A stretch of 64,000 nucleotides of DNA, from NCBI RefSeq assembly GCF_039521365.1, contig NZ_BAAACF010000001.1, positions 1,426,001 through 1,490,000 of the forward strand, read 5' to 3'. The notes beneath the pieces are model-generated. The model had not been told where the DNA came from. It saw nothing but the letters and a program-made list of their open reading frames with translations, and searched no databases. The translations under genes and the position numbers were made by a program. The number at the start of each line of letters is the position of its first letter. The stretch's first letter is position 1. Shown here piece after piece: positions 16,425 through 24,686 of this stretch. The DNA is from Clostridium_AW malenominatum (GTDB lineage Bacteria; Bacillota; Clostridia; Clostridiales; Clostridiaceae).

Positions 16425-16874
16425 ATGAAAAAATCTTCAAAAGGTCTTATAATTTTTCTGTTGTTGCTTGCTTTAGTGGTTGGGTGTTCAAAGTCAAAAC
16501 CTCGTGAATTTAAAAGTGAAAAACTTGGTTTTTCTTTATCCTTTCCTGAAAACTGGGAGGATAAATATTTTATTGAAGAGAATGATACAAGCCTTTCAGT
16601 CTATTTTAAACCAAAGGAAAAATTAGATCATACAGGAGGATTATTTTTTACTATCATTAAAAAAACAGACGACTTAAATGAAGAAATGTATGACTCTATT
16701 TATGATGTTGAAAGATACTTTGAAGCAAATGGAGTTACTTATTTCATTGGTGGCCCAACGGATTTAAACTTTCCTGAAAATCATCCTGAACTAAATGTTT
16801 TTTTAGATATGAAATCTAAGATTCCAGAGATTTATTTTTCAGTTAATGAGAAAAACGGGAAGGCAGGGAAATAA
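16425..16874 (+). CDS. Small lipoprotein
   Basis: A 149-residue protein with an N-terminal lipoprotein signal (MKKSSKG, hydrophobic core, lipobox VVGC with Cys near residue 21). The mature part has LGFSLSFPENWEDKY, resembling PsbP-like lipoproteins, and FTIIKKTDDLNE. It is presumably anchored outside the membrane. AAAAGGGG precedes the ATG. Function unknown. Confidence 0.65.
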   Translation: MKKSSKGLIIFLLLLALVVGCSKSKPREFKSEKLGFSLSFPENWEDKYFIEENDTSLSVYFKPKEKLDHTGGLFFTIIKKTDDLNEEMYDSIYDVERYFEANGVTYFIGGPTDLNFPENHPELNVFLDMKSKIPEIYFSVNEKNGKAGK

Positions 16875-16927
16875 GGGTGAAAGACGGGATATACACCACT
16901 TGGTAAAAAGTAGAAAGGAGAGATTAC

Positions 16928-17449
16928 ATGGATTTAGAAAAATTATTAATAATACTGGTAGCAATAGTTATTATAGCAATTGTAGTAAGTGTAATTAAAA
17001 ATGCAATTAAGTTTATTATTTTTGTGGTAGTGGCATTATTAGCAGTTGTTTTCATTAGAGGGGTTATGGCAGGGAAAACACCAGAGGAGGTTTTTGTTGA
17101 TACAAAGGCCGATGCTGTCTATACAAAACAACTTTATGAATATAGTCAAAAGGTGAAAAAATCTGTAGATATTACCTTAGATGCTATAGATAATAAGTCA
17201 CTAGATAAGATAAAGGAAGAAAATGAAAAGCTTCATGAGTATTTAGAGGAAGTTTCTGACTTATATCACGGAGAAAATTTAAAAGGTATTCATAAAAAAT
17301 ACTGTGGTTATTTAGAAAGCATAGTAAAATCTTCGGATGCAATACTAGCGTCAGGCAATCTAAAGGAAAATACTCTAAGCAATCTTGAAAAGGTAAAGGG
17401 AAATTTAAATAGCTATTTAGAGGATTTGTTAAAAATTGAAGTAAAATAA
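16928..17449 (+). CDS. Membrane-anchored coiled-coil protein
   Basis: A 173-residue protein with two adjacent N-terminal hydrophobic segments (residues ~5-22 and ~27-45) followed by a charged, mostly helical domain of ~115 residues with regular Leu and Lys/Glu spacing (DAIDNKSLDKIKEENEKLHEYL). The likely topology is membrane-anchored with a helical tail. AGAAAGGAGAG precedes the ATG. A strong terminator follows immediately. No family recognised. Confidence 0.6.
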   Translation: MDLEKLLIILVAIVIIAIVVSVIKNAIKFIIFVVVALLAVVFIRGVMAGKTPEEVFVDTKADAVYTKQLYEYSQKVKKSVDITLDAIDNKSLDKIKEENEKLHEYLEEVSDLYHGENLKGIHKKYCGYLESIVKSSDAILASGNLKENTLSNLEKVKGNLNSYLEDLLKIEVK

Positions 17450-17450
17450 T

Positions 17451-17494
17451 GAAAGTCCAGATGCATCTTAAAAAAGATATATCTGGGCTTTTTA
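17451..17494 (+). terminator. Intrinsic terminator
   Basis: A stem of AAAG-CCAGAT paired with ATCTGG-CTTT, extended by inner pairs, followed by TTTTTATTG. It lies just after the coiled-coil gene and before the convergent GH18 gene. Confidence 0.85.
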
Positions 17495-17505
17495 TTGTAT
17501 TCGAT

Positions 17506-18618
17506 TTACTTGTCAAATTTACTTTTTATGGTTGACCAATAACTACTATCTTCTAACCCAAGTCTCCAAATAGCAATGCCAGATAAATTATATTTATTAA
17601 CTAAATCTAATTTAAATTCAAGGCTTGTACTATTTTCAAACCATACACTGTGGTAAATTCCTGAAGAATCAGTGTAATTAAAATAAGGGGTTTTTGAAGT
17701 AGAATCCCAAGAAATATTCTTATTATATTTTTCAGCTAGTTTATATATGGCAGAAATGCTATAAGCCTTTGTGCCTAAAGAGGACCAATCATATCCGTAT
17801 GCTGCTGTGCCGAGCAAAATTTTTTCTTCTGGAATCGTTGATATAGCATACTTTATTACATTTTCTACCCACCCTATAGAAGCAACCGCGCCAGGAGAGC
17901 CACCTGGATAATGTTCATCATAGGTCATTAAAACTATTTTATCACAATATCTTGAAAGTTGAGCATAATCATATGGATAAGCCCAAGAGTTAGATGGATT
18001 ATCACTGACTTTAGCGGGAATAGATAGAGTCACTTCAAACTCCTGCGGATTTAAAGTTTCATAAAGTTCCTTAATAAAGGTAGTATAATATTCTCTGTCA
18101 TAAGAATAAACTCCTTCTAAATCAATATTTACCCCTTTATATCCATTTGATTTTAAAAGGGAAATTATATTATTAATTAAAGTTTTTTTATTATTAGGAC
18201 TTCTAAGTAATTCGTTGGAAATAGCTCCGTCAAAATTATTCGTTATTAAAGCTAAAGCTTTAATGCCGCTGTTTTTAGCATAGGTTAATTGATTTGCAGG
18301 AAGTAAACCCTTAAGATTGCCGAGCTTGTCTATAGTATAACCATAGGTTGCAATTTCGTTAATTAAAGAAGAATTAGCTACCATTGAATTATATGAAGAG
18401 GTATCCCCTGAATAATAATAAGTTGAAAATGCAAGTACAGCTTTTGATGAAAGCTTATTCTTTAAAGAGGTATATGAATTTTGACTTTTAACAAGTTGCC
18501 AATGGTTATTATCAGATAGCATACCTATATATTTAGATGTAGTAAGGGATTGGCTACTACTTAAAATAAGTAGAACAATCATCATTATTGCAGGAAATAA
18601 AAATTTGTATTTTTTCAT
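17506..18618 (-). CDS. Secreted glycoside hydrolase family 18 protein
   Basis: A 370-residue protein with a signal peptide (MKKYKFLFPAIMMIVLLIL). The mature part is a GH18 barrel. The catalytic strand reads GYKGVNIDLEGV near residue 146, with D-x-E and the proton-donor Glu. LMTYDEHYPGGSPG and GTAAYGYDW are the usual later motifs, and the C-terminal GIAIWRLGLEDSSYW closes the barrel. The first Asp of the classical DxxDxDxE is Asn, as in the spore-cortex YaaH/SleL branch. No LysM or SH3b repeat is present, so a spore-targeting role is not shown. The likely substrate is an N-acetylglucosamine polymer such as peptidoglycan. Confidence 0.85.
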   Translation of the reverse strand: MKKYKFLFPAIMMIVLLILSSSQSLTTSKYIGMLSDNNHWQLVKSQNSYTSLKNKLSSKAVLAFSTYYYSGDTSSYNSMVANSSLINEIATYGYTIDKLGNLKGLLPANQLTYAKNSGIKALALITNNFDGAISNELLRSPNNKKTLINNIISLLKSNGYKGVNIDLEGVYSYDREYYTTFIKELYETLNPQEFEVTLSIPAKVSDNPSNSWAYPYDYAQLSRYCDKIVLMTYDEHYPGGSPGAVASIGWVENVIKYAISTIPEEKILLGTAAYGYDWSSLGTKAYSISAIYKLAEKYNKNISWDSTSKTPYFNYTDSSGIYHSVWFENSTSLEFKLDLVNKYNLSGIAIWRLGLEDSSYWSTIKSKFDK

Positions 18619-18803
18619 GTATATTCTTTCTCCTTATATTAAGTATTCTACTTTTATATCGTAGAAAGAGAGAATATATTCATGAGTAATGTTTTCCAAT
18701 TTTAATTTTGCAAAAAGATTTAAAAAGAAAGAGAATTAAAATAAGCATTACAAGGCAAAATAAAAGAAATAAAATTAACAGGAATTAAGGAGGCGGAGTT
18801 TTA

Positions 18804-20468
18804 GTGGATAGTACAAATAAAGTAAGAATTATTCCTCTTGGAGGACTTGGAGAAATTGGAAAGAATATAACTGCCATGGAATACAAAGATGAAATAATTG
18901 TAATAGATTGTGGAATATCCTTTCCTGATGAAGAAATGTATGGTGTGGATTTGGTAATTCCAGACATAACCTATCTTTTAGACAATGCTAGTAAAGTAAA
19001 AGGTATATTTTTAACCCATGGACATGAGGATCATATAGGTTCACTTCCATATATTTTAAAACAATTAAATGTACCAGTGTATGGTACTAGATTGACTCTA
19101 GGGATAGTTGAAAACAAATTAAAAGAACATGAAATAAATTCTATTTGTGAGCTTAATAGAGTAGAAGTGGGAGATACAATAAAAACCCAATATTTAACTA
19201 TAGAATTTATAAGAGTTACCCATAGTATAGCAGATTCCTGTGCGTTAGCTATTCACACCCCAATTGGCGTAATACTTCATACTGGTGATTTCAAAATTGA
19301 TTATACTCCTATTGATGGGTCAGTGATGGATTTAGAACGCATTTCAGAATTGGGTAAAAAAGGAGTAATGTTACTTATGGCGGACAGTACCAATGTTCAA
19401 CGTAGTGGACATTCACTTTCAGAGAAAACCATAGGAGAAACTTTAAGTAGAATATTTGCCAATGCTAAAGGAAGGGTTATAGTAGCAACCTTTGCTTCAA
19501 ATATTCATAGAATGCAACAAATTGTAGATGCTTCAATAAAACTAGGTAGAAAAGTAACTTTTAGTGGAAGAAGTATGGAAAATATTTCTGAACTAGCTAT
19601 GGATCTGGGATATCTTCATATACCCGACGGAAGCCTTATAACTGTAGATGAAATAAGTAATTATCCAAATGAAAAAGTAACTATAATAACTACAGGAAGC
19701 CAAGGGGAACCAATGTCAGCTCTTGCTAGAATTGCTTTTTCAAATCATAGGAAGATTTCTATTGAGCCTAAGGATTTATTTATAATTTCAGCATCTCCAA
19801 TTCCAGGGAATGAGAAGCTAATATCTAGGGTTATTAATCAATTATATAAAAAAGGTGCTGATGTAATATACGAAGATTTAGAAGAAGTGCATGTATCGGG
19901 GCATGCCTATGAAGAAGAATTGAAGCTTGTGCATACTTTAGCTCACCCTAAGTTTTTTATGCCTGTACACGGGGAGTATAGACATTTAAGGCATCACGCT
20001 AATTTAGCAGAAAGACTTGGAATGGATAAGTCAGATGTATTTGTTTTAGAGACAGGTCAAGTATTAGAACTATGGGAAAAAGAAGCTAAAATTGGAGGAA
20101 GAGTTCCTACTGGGGCGGTGTACGTAGATGGTCTTGGTGTGGGGGATGTTGGAAATATAGTCCTTAGAGATCGAAAGTATTTAGCTCAGGATGGAATGAT
20201 TACCATAGTTGTTACTATAGAAAAGGAAAATTATAGAGTAATTGCAGGGCCAGACATAATTACAAGAGGTTTTGTCTACGTTAAAGAGTCAGAGGAATTA
20301 ATTAATGAGTCTAAAGAAATTGTTAGAAGAGAGCTAGAAAATTGCTTAGATAATAGAGTAATAGAGTGGTATGTTTTAAAAGCTAATATGAAAAAGTCCC
20401 TTGAGAAATTTTTATATGAAAAAACAAAGAGAAGACCAATCATTCTTCCAATTATCATGGAGGTTTAA
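18804..20468 (+). CDS. rnj: Ribonuclease J
   Basis: A 554-residue beta-CASP metallo-beta-lactamase nuclease. The N-terminal motif HGHEDHIG near residue 73 binds zinc, with further motifs VTHSIADSC, HTGDFKID and the C-terminal SGHAYEEEL and MPVHGEYRHL. The last ~100 residues are the dimerisation/C-terminal domain (DRKYLAQDGMITIVV). It does 5'-3' exonucleolytic and endonucleolytic RNA turnover and maturation. The start is GTG, 9-10 bases after AAGGAGGCGGAG. Only one RNase J gene is in the window, so J1 and J2 cannot be distinguished. Confidence 0.95.
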   Translation: MDSTNKVRIIPLGGLGEIGKNITAMEYKDEIIVIDCGISFPDEEMYGVDLVIPDITYLLDNASKVKGIFLTHGHEDHIGSLPYILKQLNVPVYGTRLTLGIVENKLKEHEINSICELNRVEVGDTIKTQYLTIEFIRVTHSIADSCALAIHTPIGVILHTGDFKIDYTPIDGSVMDLERISELGKKGVMLLMADSTNVQRSGHSLSEKTIGETLSRIFANAKGRVIVATFASNIHRMQQIVDASIKLGRKVTFSGRSMENISELAMDLGYLHIPDGSLITVDEISNYPNEKVTIITTGSQGEPMSALARIAFSNHRKISIEPKDLFIISASPIPGNEKLISRVINQLYKKGADVIYEDLEEVHVSGHAYEEELKLVHTLAHPKFFMPVHGEYRHLRHHANLAERLGMDKSDVFVLETGQVLELWEKEAKIGGRVPTGAVYVDGLGVGDVGNIVLRDRKYLAQDGMITIVVTIEKENYRVIAGPDIITRGFVYVKESEELINESKEIVRRELENCLDNRVIEWYVLKANMKKSLEKFLYEKTKRRPIILPIIMEV

Positions 20469-20477
20469 TTTTTCTGC

Positions 20478-20520
20478 AAAGCACTCTTTTTATTATGAAT
20501 AGAGTGCTTTTTCCTTTTTT
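20478..20520 (+). terminator. Intrinsic terminator after rnj
   Basis: Perfect 10-bp stem AAAGCACTCT/AGAGTGCTTT, a 13-base A/T loop, then TTCCTTTTTT. Confidence 0.9.
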
Positions 20521-20549
20521 ATGATTATTTAATAAGGAATGGTGAGGAA

Positions 20550-21257
20550 ATGAAGAGTGAAGATATGAAAAAGGTTATTTTAGTTTTAATTGGAGTTTTA
20601 TATATTTGGTTTTTATATAGGGATTTTGGAGGGAGTGGCGACGAAGTTTTAACAAGTTTAATTAAATACTTAAGCATAGTACTTTGCTTTTCCTTATCGT
20701 TCTTAACAAGAGAAAAGTATTTAAATAAAAAGGATATACTACTATTAAGGCTGGGACTTTTCTTTACAGTTCTTGCGGATTTAGCTCTTGTAGTTTTGCA
20801 TTATTTCACTTTGGGAGTAGTTTTTTTCTGTATAGTTCAAATAGTTTATTGTCATAGATATGAGAATGAAAAATCAATACATTTATTGAAGAGATTTTTC
20901 ATTATATTTTTATTTATACTACTTACTTATTTAAATATTAATTTGTTTTTTATAGAAATAGATTTTTTGCTTCCCATATCTTTATTTTATTCCATATGTT
21001 TAATTACCTCCATGCTAAAAGCTATAAAAGCATATAGAAACAAAGTTTATCCCAAGGGTAATAGAATCTTAATATTTTGGGGGATGTTATTTTTTCTATT
21101 ATGTGACATAAATGTTGCTCTGTATAACATGGAAAAAGTAATAAACCTACCTAAAAACTTAGAATTGGTAGCTAATAGCACATCCTATCTTTTAATATGG
21201 TATTTCTATCTTCCTTCTCAAGTGATGATTTCTTTAAGTGGGTATTTGAAAGTCTAG
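20550..21257 (+). CDS. YhhN-like membrane protein
   Basis: A 235-residue protein with about seven to eight hydrophobic segments. The arrangement, with LRLGLFFTVLADLAL, a following HYFTLGVVFFCIVQIVYCHRY and a later FWGMLFFLLCDINVALYNM, resembles the YhhN/TMEM86 family, whose vertebrate members are lysoplasmalogenases. The Asp residues within the ADLA and CDIN membrane motifs fit that. Clostridia make plasmalogens, so a lysoplasmalogenase-like role is plausible but inferred. The 3' end overlaps the convergent secreted-protein gene by 24 bases. Confidence 0.6.
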   Translation: MKSEDMKKVILVLIGVLYIWFLYRDFGGSGDEVLTSLIKYLSIVLCFSLSFLTREKYLNKKDILLLRLGLFFTVLADLALVVLHYFTLGVVFFCIVQIVYCHRYENEKSIHLLKRFFIIFLFILLTYLNINLFFIEIDFLLPISLFYSICLITSMLKAIKAYRNKVYPKGNRILIFWGMLFFLLCDINVALYNMEKVINLPKNLELVANSTSYLLIWYFYLPSQVMISLSGYLKV

Positions 21258-21656
21258 CTTCTTTAAAAGTTTATTTACATTGCCTTTAAAATTTAAGCAT
21301 AACAAACTATCCTTACTATCAAAAATTATAAGAAAAGGAGTTTCTTCTTTAGGAAATACAACAATTACTACCTCTACAAAGGTAGTAATGCAATTTTTTT
21401 CTAGGGCAAAAGGAGTTTCTAAAGGTACTTTAATCATATAACCTTCCCTTGGAATAGGATTAAATTTAGGATAAATTCCCGTTATATTATTGAGATAATT
21501 TGTAATTTCTTTTTCTATTTTAGGTGTTGATTCAATGGTCATCACAACCTTTTGCTCATTTATATGGAAGATTTCTATTTTCGTACTCTCCTGAGATGAA
21601 GCAGGGGTAGTAAATAAAACAATAAAAATAAAAGTAAATATAAATTTTTTTACCAT
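21234..21656 (-). CDS. Small secreted protein
   Basis: A 140-residue protein with a cleavable-type signal peptide (MVKKFIFTFIFIVLFTTPASSQ, likely cut after ASS). The mature ~118 residues are mixed strand and helix with a single Cys pair (KNCITTF and SLLCLNF). The start at 21656 follows GAGGTGAT by 5 bases. The product is exported or membrane-associated. Function and family are not recognised. Confidence 0.65.
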   Translation of the reverse strand: MVKKFIFTFIFIVLFTTPASSQESTKIEIFHINEQKVVMTIESTPKIEKEITNYLNNITGIYPKFNPIPREGYMIKVPLETPFALEKNCITTFVEVVIVVFPKEETPFLIIFDSKDSLLCLNFKGNVNKLLKKLDFQIPT

Positions 21657-21713
21657 AAAAATCACCTCAGTATTAATATTACCGAATAACTTATTAATTA
21701 ATCATTGTATAAA

Positions 21714-21735
21714 TGCAACAAGATGCATTTTTGCA
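21714..21735. promoter_or_regulatory. Putative enhancer (UAS) for the sigma-54 activator
   Basis: Three TGCA blocks occur as TGCA-N6-TGCA-N4-TGCA, 66-87 bases upstream of the -24 element of the acyl-reductase operon. The TGCA-N4-TGCA unit recurs twice upstream of abfD, and 13 bases here (21726-21738, complement) are repeated exactly at 27537-27549. This is a good candidate binding site for the Fis-type HTH of the activator at 26084. Confidence 0.65.
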
Positions 21736-21800
21736 ACAAATAAAGTAAATAAGTTAATACGTAAGTTGAGAATAACTAGTATTTATAGGGATATAGCATT

Positions 21801-21816
21801 TGGTATGGTTTTTGCT
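21801..21816 (+). promoter_or_regulatory. Sigma-54 (-24/-12) promoter
   Basis: TGGTATGGTTTTTGCT matches the TGGCACG-N4-TTGCW consensus with correct spacing. It lies 47 bases before the ACP start codon and downstream of the TGCA elements. Confidence 0.85.
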
Positions 21817-21862
21817 TATAAAATAGATAAATGTTTTATATAATTTTAGGGGGTAATTTTAA

Positions 21863-22105
21863 ATGACTAATTTAGATAAACTTAACAAAATATTACGTGA
21901 TGTGTTTAATATTAAAGATAATTCCTATGAAAAGGATGAGCTTGGACCTGACGAAATAGAAGATTGGGATTCTTTAGCCCATGTGGAGTTAGTAAATAAT
22001 TTGGAGGAAATATTTGGGGTTTCAATCAATGTAGTAGATATTTCTAGAATGTATACTATAGGAGATATAAAAAATATACTTAAAAAGTATGGTGTTATAA
22101 TATGA
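21863..22105 (+). CDS. Acyl carrier protein (accessory)
   Basis: An 80-residue carrier protein. The phosphopantetheine site is Ser37 in EDWDSLAHVELV. The helix pattern and the terminal IGDIKNILKKYG are typical of ACPs. It differs from the housekeeping AcpP at 61822 (DLGADSLDVVE), with a DWDSLAH motif seen in carrier proteins of dedicated pathways. AGGGGGT precedes the ATG. The stop overlaps the ligase start (ATGA), so it is translationally coupled. It presumably holds the acyl group handled by the next three enzymes. Confidence 0.9.
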   Translation: MTNLDKLNKILRDVFNIKDNSYEKDELGPDEIEDWDSLAHVELVNNLEEIFGVSINVVDISRMYTIGDIKNILKKYGVII

Positions 22106-23565
22106 CCTTTACGGACTATGTTTTTGAGAAATCAAAGTATTTGAATAGCATAGCAGTGATTAATAAAGAGGAATATAGATACAAAGAGATTTTTTTAAAA
22201 GTAAAGTCTATAGGAAATATGTTAAAGGATAAAGATTTAAATAATGAAAATTCAATATTATTGATAGGAGAGAATTCAGTTTTTTTTATAGAAAGTTATT
22301 TTGGAATAATAGATAGCGGAGTTATTTGTGTTCCTATTAATCCAAGTTTTACAGCGGAGCATATTAACTATATTATAGATTCCCTTCATATAAAAATAAT
22401 ATTTGTTCAGAAAAAACTACTTAAAAAACTAAATAGCTTTATTAGGAAAGGTATTGAAATACTCACAGAAGAAGATATTGATAATTTGCCTATGATAAAA
22501 GAAAAATTTAAGGAAGTAAAAAAAGAGGATGTGGCAGTAATACTCTTTACATCTGGTTCTACCTCAATACCCAAGGGAGTAATGCTTACACATGATAATT
22601 TAATATACAATACAAATTCTATAATAGAATATTTATCATTAAAAGAAGAGGATAGAGTTGAAGTGGTATTGCCTTTTTACTATTGCTATGGCACTTCACT
22701 TTTGCATACTCATTTTCGGGTTGGTGGAAGTCTAGTTATAAATAATAAATTCATGTTTCCTGAAACCGTGCTAGAGGATATAAACGAGTATAGGTGCACA
22801 GGATTTGCTGGGGTACCAAGTACCTTTCAAATACTTTTGAAGAAAAGTAGTATTAAAGACACGAAACTTCCTTCATTAAGATATATTACGCAAGCAGGAG
22901 GAAGAATGGCTAATGTATTTATAGAAGAATTATTAGATGTTTTACAAGGAGTAGATATTTTCATTATGTATGGGCAAACAGAAGCCACATCAAGGCTATC
23001 ATACCTTCCACCTAGATTATTAAAAGAAAAAATGGGATCTATAGGCAAGGGAATTCCTGGTACAGAATTGAAAGTAGTAGGGAAGGATGGACAAGAGGTG
23101 CTTCCAGGAGAAATAGGAGAGATTGTAGCTAAAGGTGGAAATATTATGAAGGGGTATTTTAATGATAAAGATGAAACGAATAAGGTACTAAAGAATGGAT
23201 ATTTGTATACAGGTGATTTAGGTACTGTAGATGAAGAAGGTTATATATATATTATGGGTAGAGAGAAAAATATTATAAAAAGCGGTGGAAATAGAATAAG
23301 TCCTAAGGAGATAGAAGATACAATAATTGAATTAGAAGAAGTTTTAGAATGTGCCGTAGTTGGAGTAGATGATGAAATAATGGGAGAAGCAGTAAAGGCC
23401 TTTGTAGTATTAAATAATAAAAATTTTACCAATAAGGATATTATAAATCATTGTAAAAACAAACTACCATCCTATAAGCTTCCTAAATACATTGAAGTGG
23501 TAGACAATCTCCCTAAAAATTCTTCAGGAAAGGTATTAGTAGGTGTTCTTAAGGAAAGCAGGTGA
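22102..23565 (+). CDS. ANL-family acyl-AMP ligase
   Basis: A 487-residue adenylate-forming enzyme. The nucleotide loop is TSGSTSIPKG (residues 150-159), the A5-type motif is MYGQTEATSRLSYLP near 293, and YTGDLGTVDEEGYIYIMGREKNIIKSGG is the hinge region. The catalytic Lys is K477 in KNSSGK. It should activate a carboxylic acid as acyl-AMP and pass it to CoA or, by context, to the ACP encoded just upstream. Pocket residues do not tell me the chain length. It overlaps the ACP gene by 4 bases. Confidence 0.9.
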   Translation: MTFTDYVFEKSKYLNSIAVINKEEYRYKEIFLKVKSIGNMLKDKDLNNENSILLIGENSVFFIESYFGIIDSGVICVPINPSFTAEHINYIIDSLHIKIIFVQKKLLKKLNSFIRKGIEILTEEDIDNLPMIKEKFKEVKKEDVAVILFTSGSTSIPKGVMLTHDNLIYNTNSIIEYLSLKEEDRVEVVLPFYYCYGTSLLHTHFRVGGSLVINNKFMFPETVLEDINEYRCTGFAGVPSTFQILLKKSSIKDTKLPSLRYITQAGGRMANVFIEELLDVLQGVDIFIMYGQTEATSRLSYLPPRLLKEKMGSIGKGIPGTELKVVGKDGQEVLPGEIGEIVAKGGNIMKGYFNDKDETNKVLKNGYLYTGDLGTVDEEGYIYIMGREKNIIKSGGNRISPKEIEDTIIELEEVLECAVVGVDDEIMGEAVKAFVVLNNKNFTNKDIINHCKNKLPSYKLPKYIEVVDNLPKNSSGKVLVGVLKESR

Positions 23566-23570
23566 ATTAA

Positions 23571-24686
23571 TTGGATAACTATGTTTTGGTAGAAGAACTG
23601 ATATTTAATGATATCTTTTCTATAATGAGAGAAGAAAAGGAAAAGATTCTTATAGAAATATTTAAAGAACAGTTAGAAAACAATAGAAAAAATATTAATT
23701 TAAAAACCATGTATGAAAAATTAAACTTCAATACAAAAAATTTCTATTCTCTAGTGGAGATACCCTATATACCAGTAAACATGTTTAAAAAATTTGATTT
23801 ATATTCCTGCCATAAAGAAGACATAGTAAGAGTATTAAATTCTAGTGGCACCACAACAGGGAACCCTAGTAAAATTTATATTGATAAAAAAACATCCCTT
23901 CGGCAAGCTCAGGCTCTAGTGGCAACATTAAGAGACTTTTTAGGGGAGAAGAGAAGGCCTTTACTCATAGCAGATTGTGAAGAGGAGAATAAGAAATCTT
24001 CAAACTTAAGTGCTAGAGGTGCAGCCATAAGGGGGATTAGCAATTTCTCAAATAAAATAGTATATGCCTTTGATAAAGTAGGAGAAGAATTAAAGCTAAA
24101 TTTAGAACGTATTGAAAAATTTAAAGAGGATTATTGTAATGAAGATATTTTAATATATGGATTTACTTATATTATTTGGTCAAAATTAATAAAAGAACTT
24201 CAATCTAGGGGGAAGGTAGTAAATCTTCCAAAGGCTAAAATTCTTCATAGCGGGGGGTGGAAAAAGCTAACTTCTCAAAGGATAACTAAAGAGGAATTTT
24301 CAAAAGTAGTGAGCGAGATTTTTAATACTAAAAATAGCAACGTAATTGATTTTTATGGCATGGTAGAACAACTAGGGGTGATATTTATAGATTGTGAATA
24401 TGGTTATAAGCATGTTCCAAGTTTTGCGGAAGTTATTATAAGAGATTTTCTTACTCTAGAAGAGGTTAAGTTTGGAGAAATAGGTTTAATAGAAGTAATG
24501 AGTAGCTTATCCTCAAGTTATCCTGCCCAAGCGATTTTGACAGAGGATATAGGAGAGTTTATTGGGGTGGATTGCTGTAAATGCGGTAGAAAGGGAAAAT
24601 ACTTTAAATTTAAATCGAGAGTGGAAAAATCCGAAACAAGAGGGTGTGGAGATACCTTTGCTGAAAGGGAGAAGGTTCATGATTAA
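23571..24686 (+). CDS. LuxE-like acyl-protein synthetase
   Basis: A 371-residue protein of the LuxE/acyl-protein synthetase family. The nucleotide motif is LNSSGTTTGNPSKIYID near residue 90, followed by the LHSGGWKKL and DFYGMVEQLG motifs near 225-265. The C-terminal Cys359 in TRGCGD corresponds to the Cys of LuxE that carries the acyl group. LuxE activates a fatty acid with ATP and passes it to LuxC. The start is TTG at 23571, 5-6 bases after AGGTGA, which overlaps the ligase stop region. The next gene overlaps its end by 8 bases. Confidence 0.9.
   Translation: MDNYVLVEELIFNDIFSIMREEKEKILIEIFKEQLENNRKNINLKTMYEKLNFNTKNFYSLVEIPYIPVNMFKKFDLYSCHKEDIVRVLNSSGTTTGNPSKIYIDKKTSLRQAQALVATLRDFLGEKRRPLLIADCEEENKKSSNLSARGAAIRGISNFSNKIVYAFDKVGEELKLNLERIEKFKEDYCNEDILIYGFTYIIWSKLIKELQSRGKVVNLPKAKILHSGGWKKLTSQRITKEEFSKVVSEIFNTKNSNVIDFYGMVEQLGVIFIDCEYGYKHVPSFAEVIIRDFLTLEEVKFGEIGLIEVMSSLSSSYPAQAILTEDIGEFIGVDCCKCGRKGKYFKFKSRVEKSETRGCGDTFAEREKVHD

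Noticed and set aside
24562..24678. Longer LuxC-like protein starting inside the luxE-like gene
   Set aside because: The upstream 39 codons are a frame-shifted reading of the LuxE C-terminus. The ATG at 24679 has a ribosome site and fits family length.
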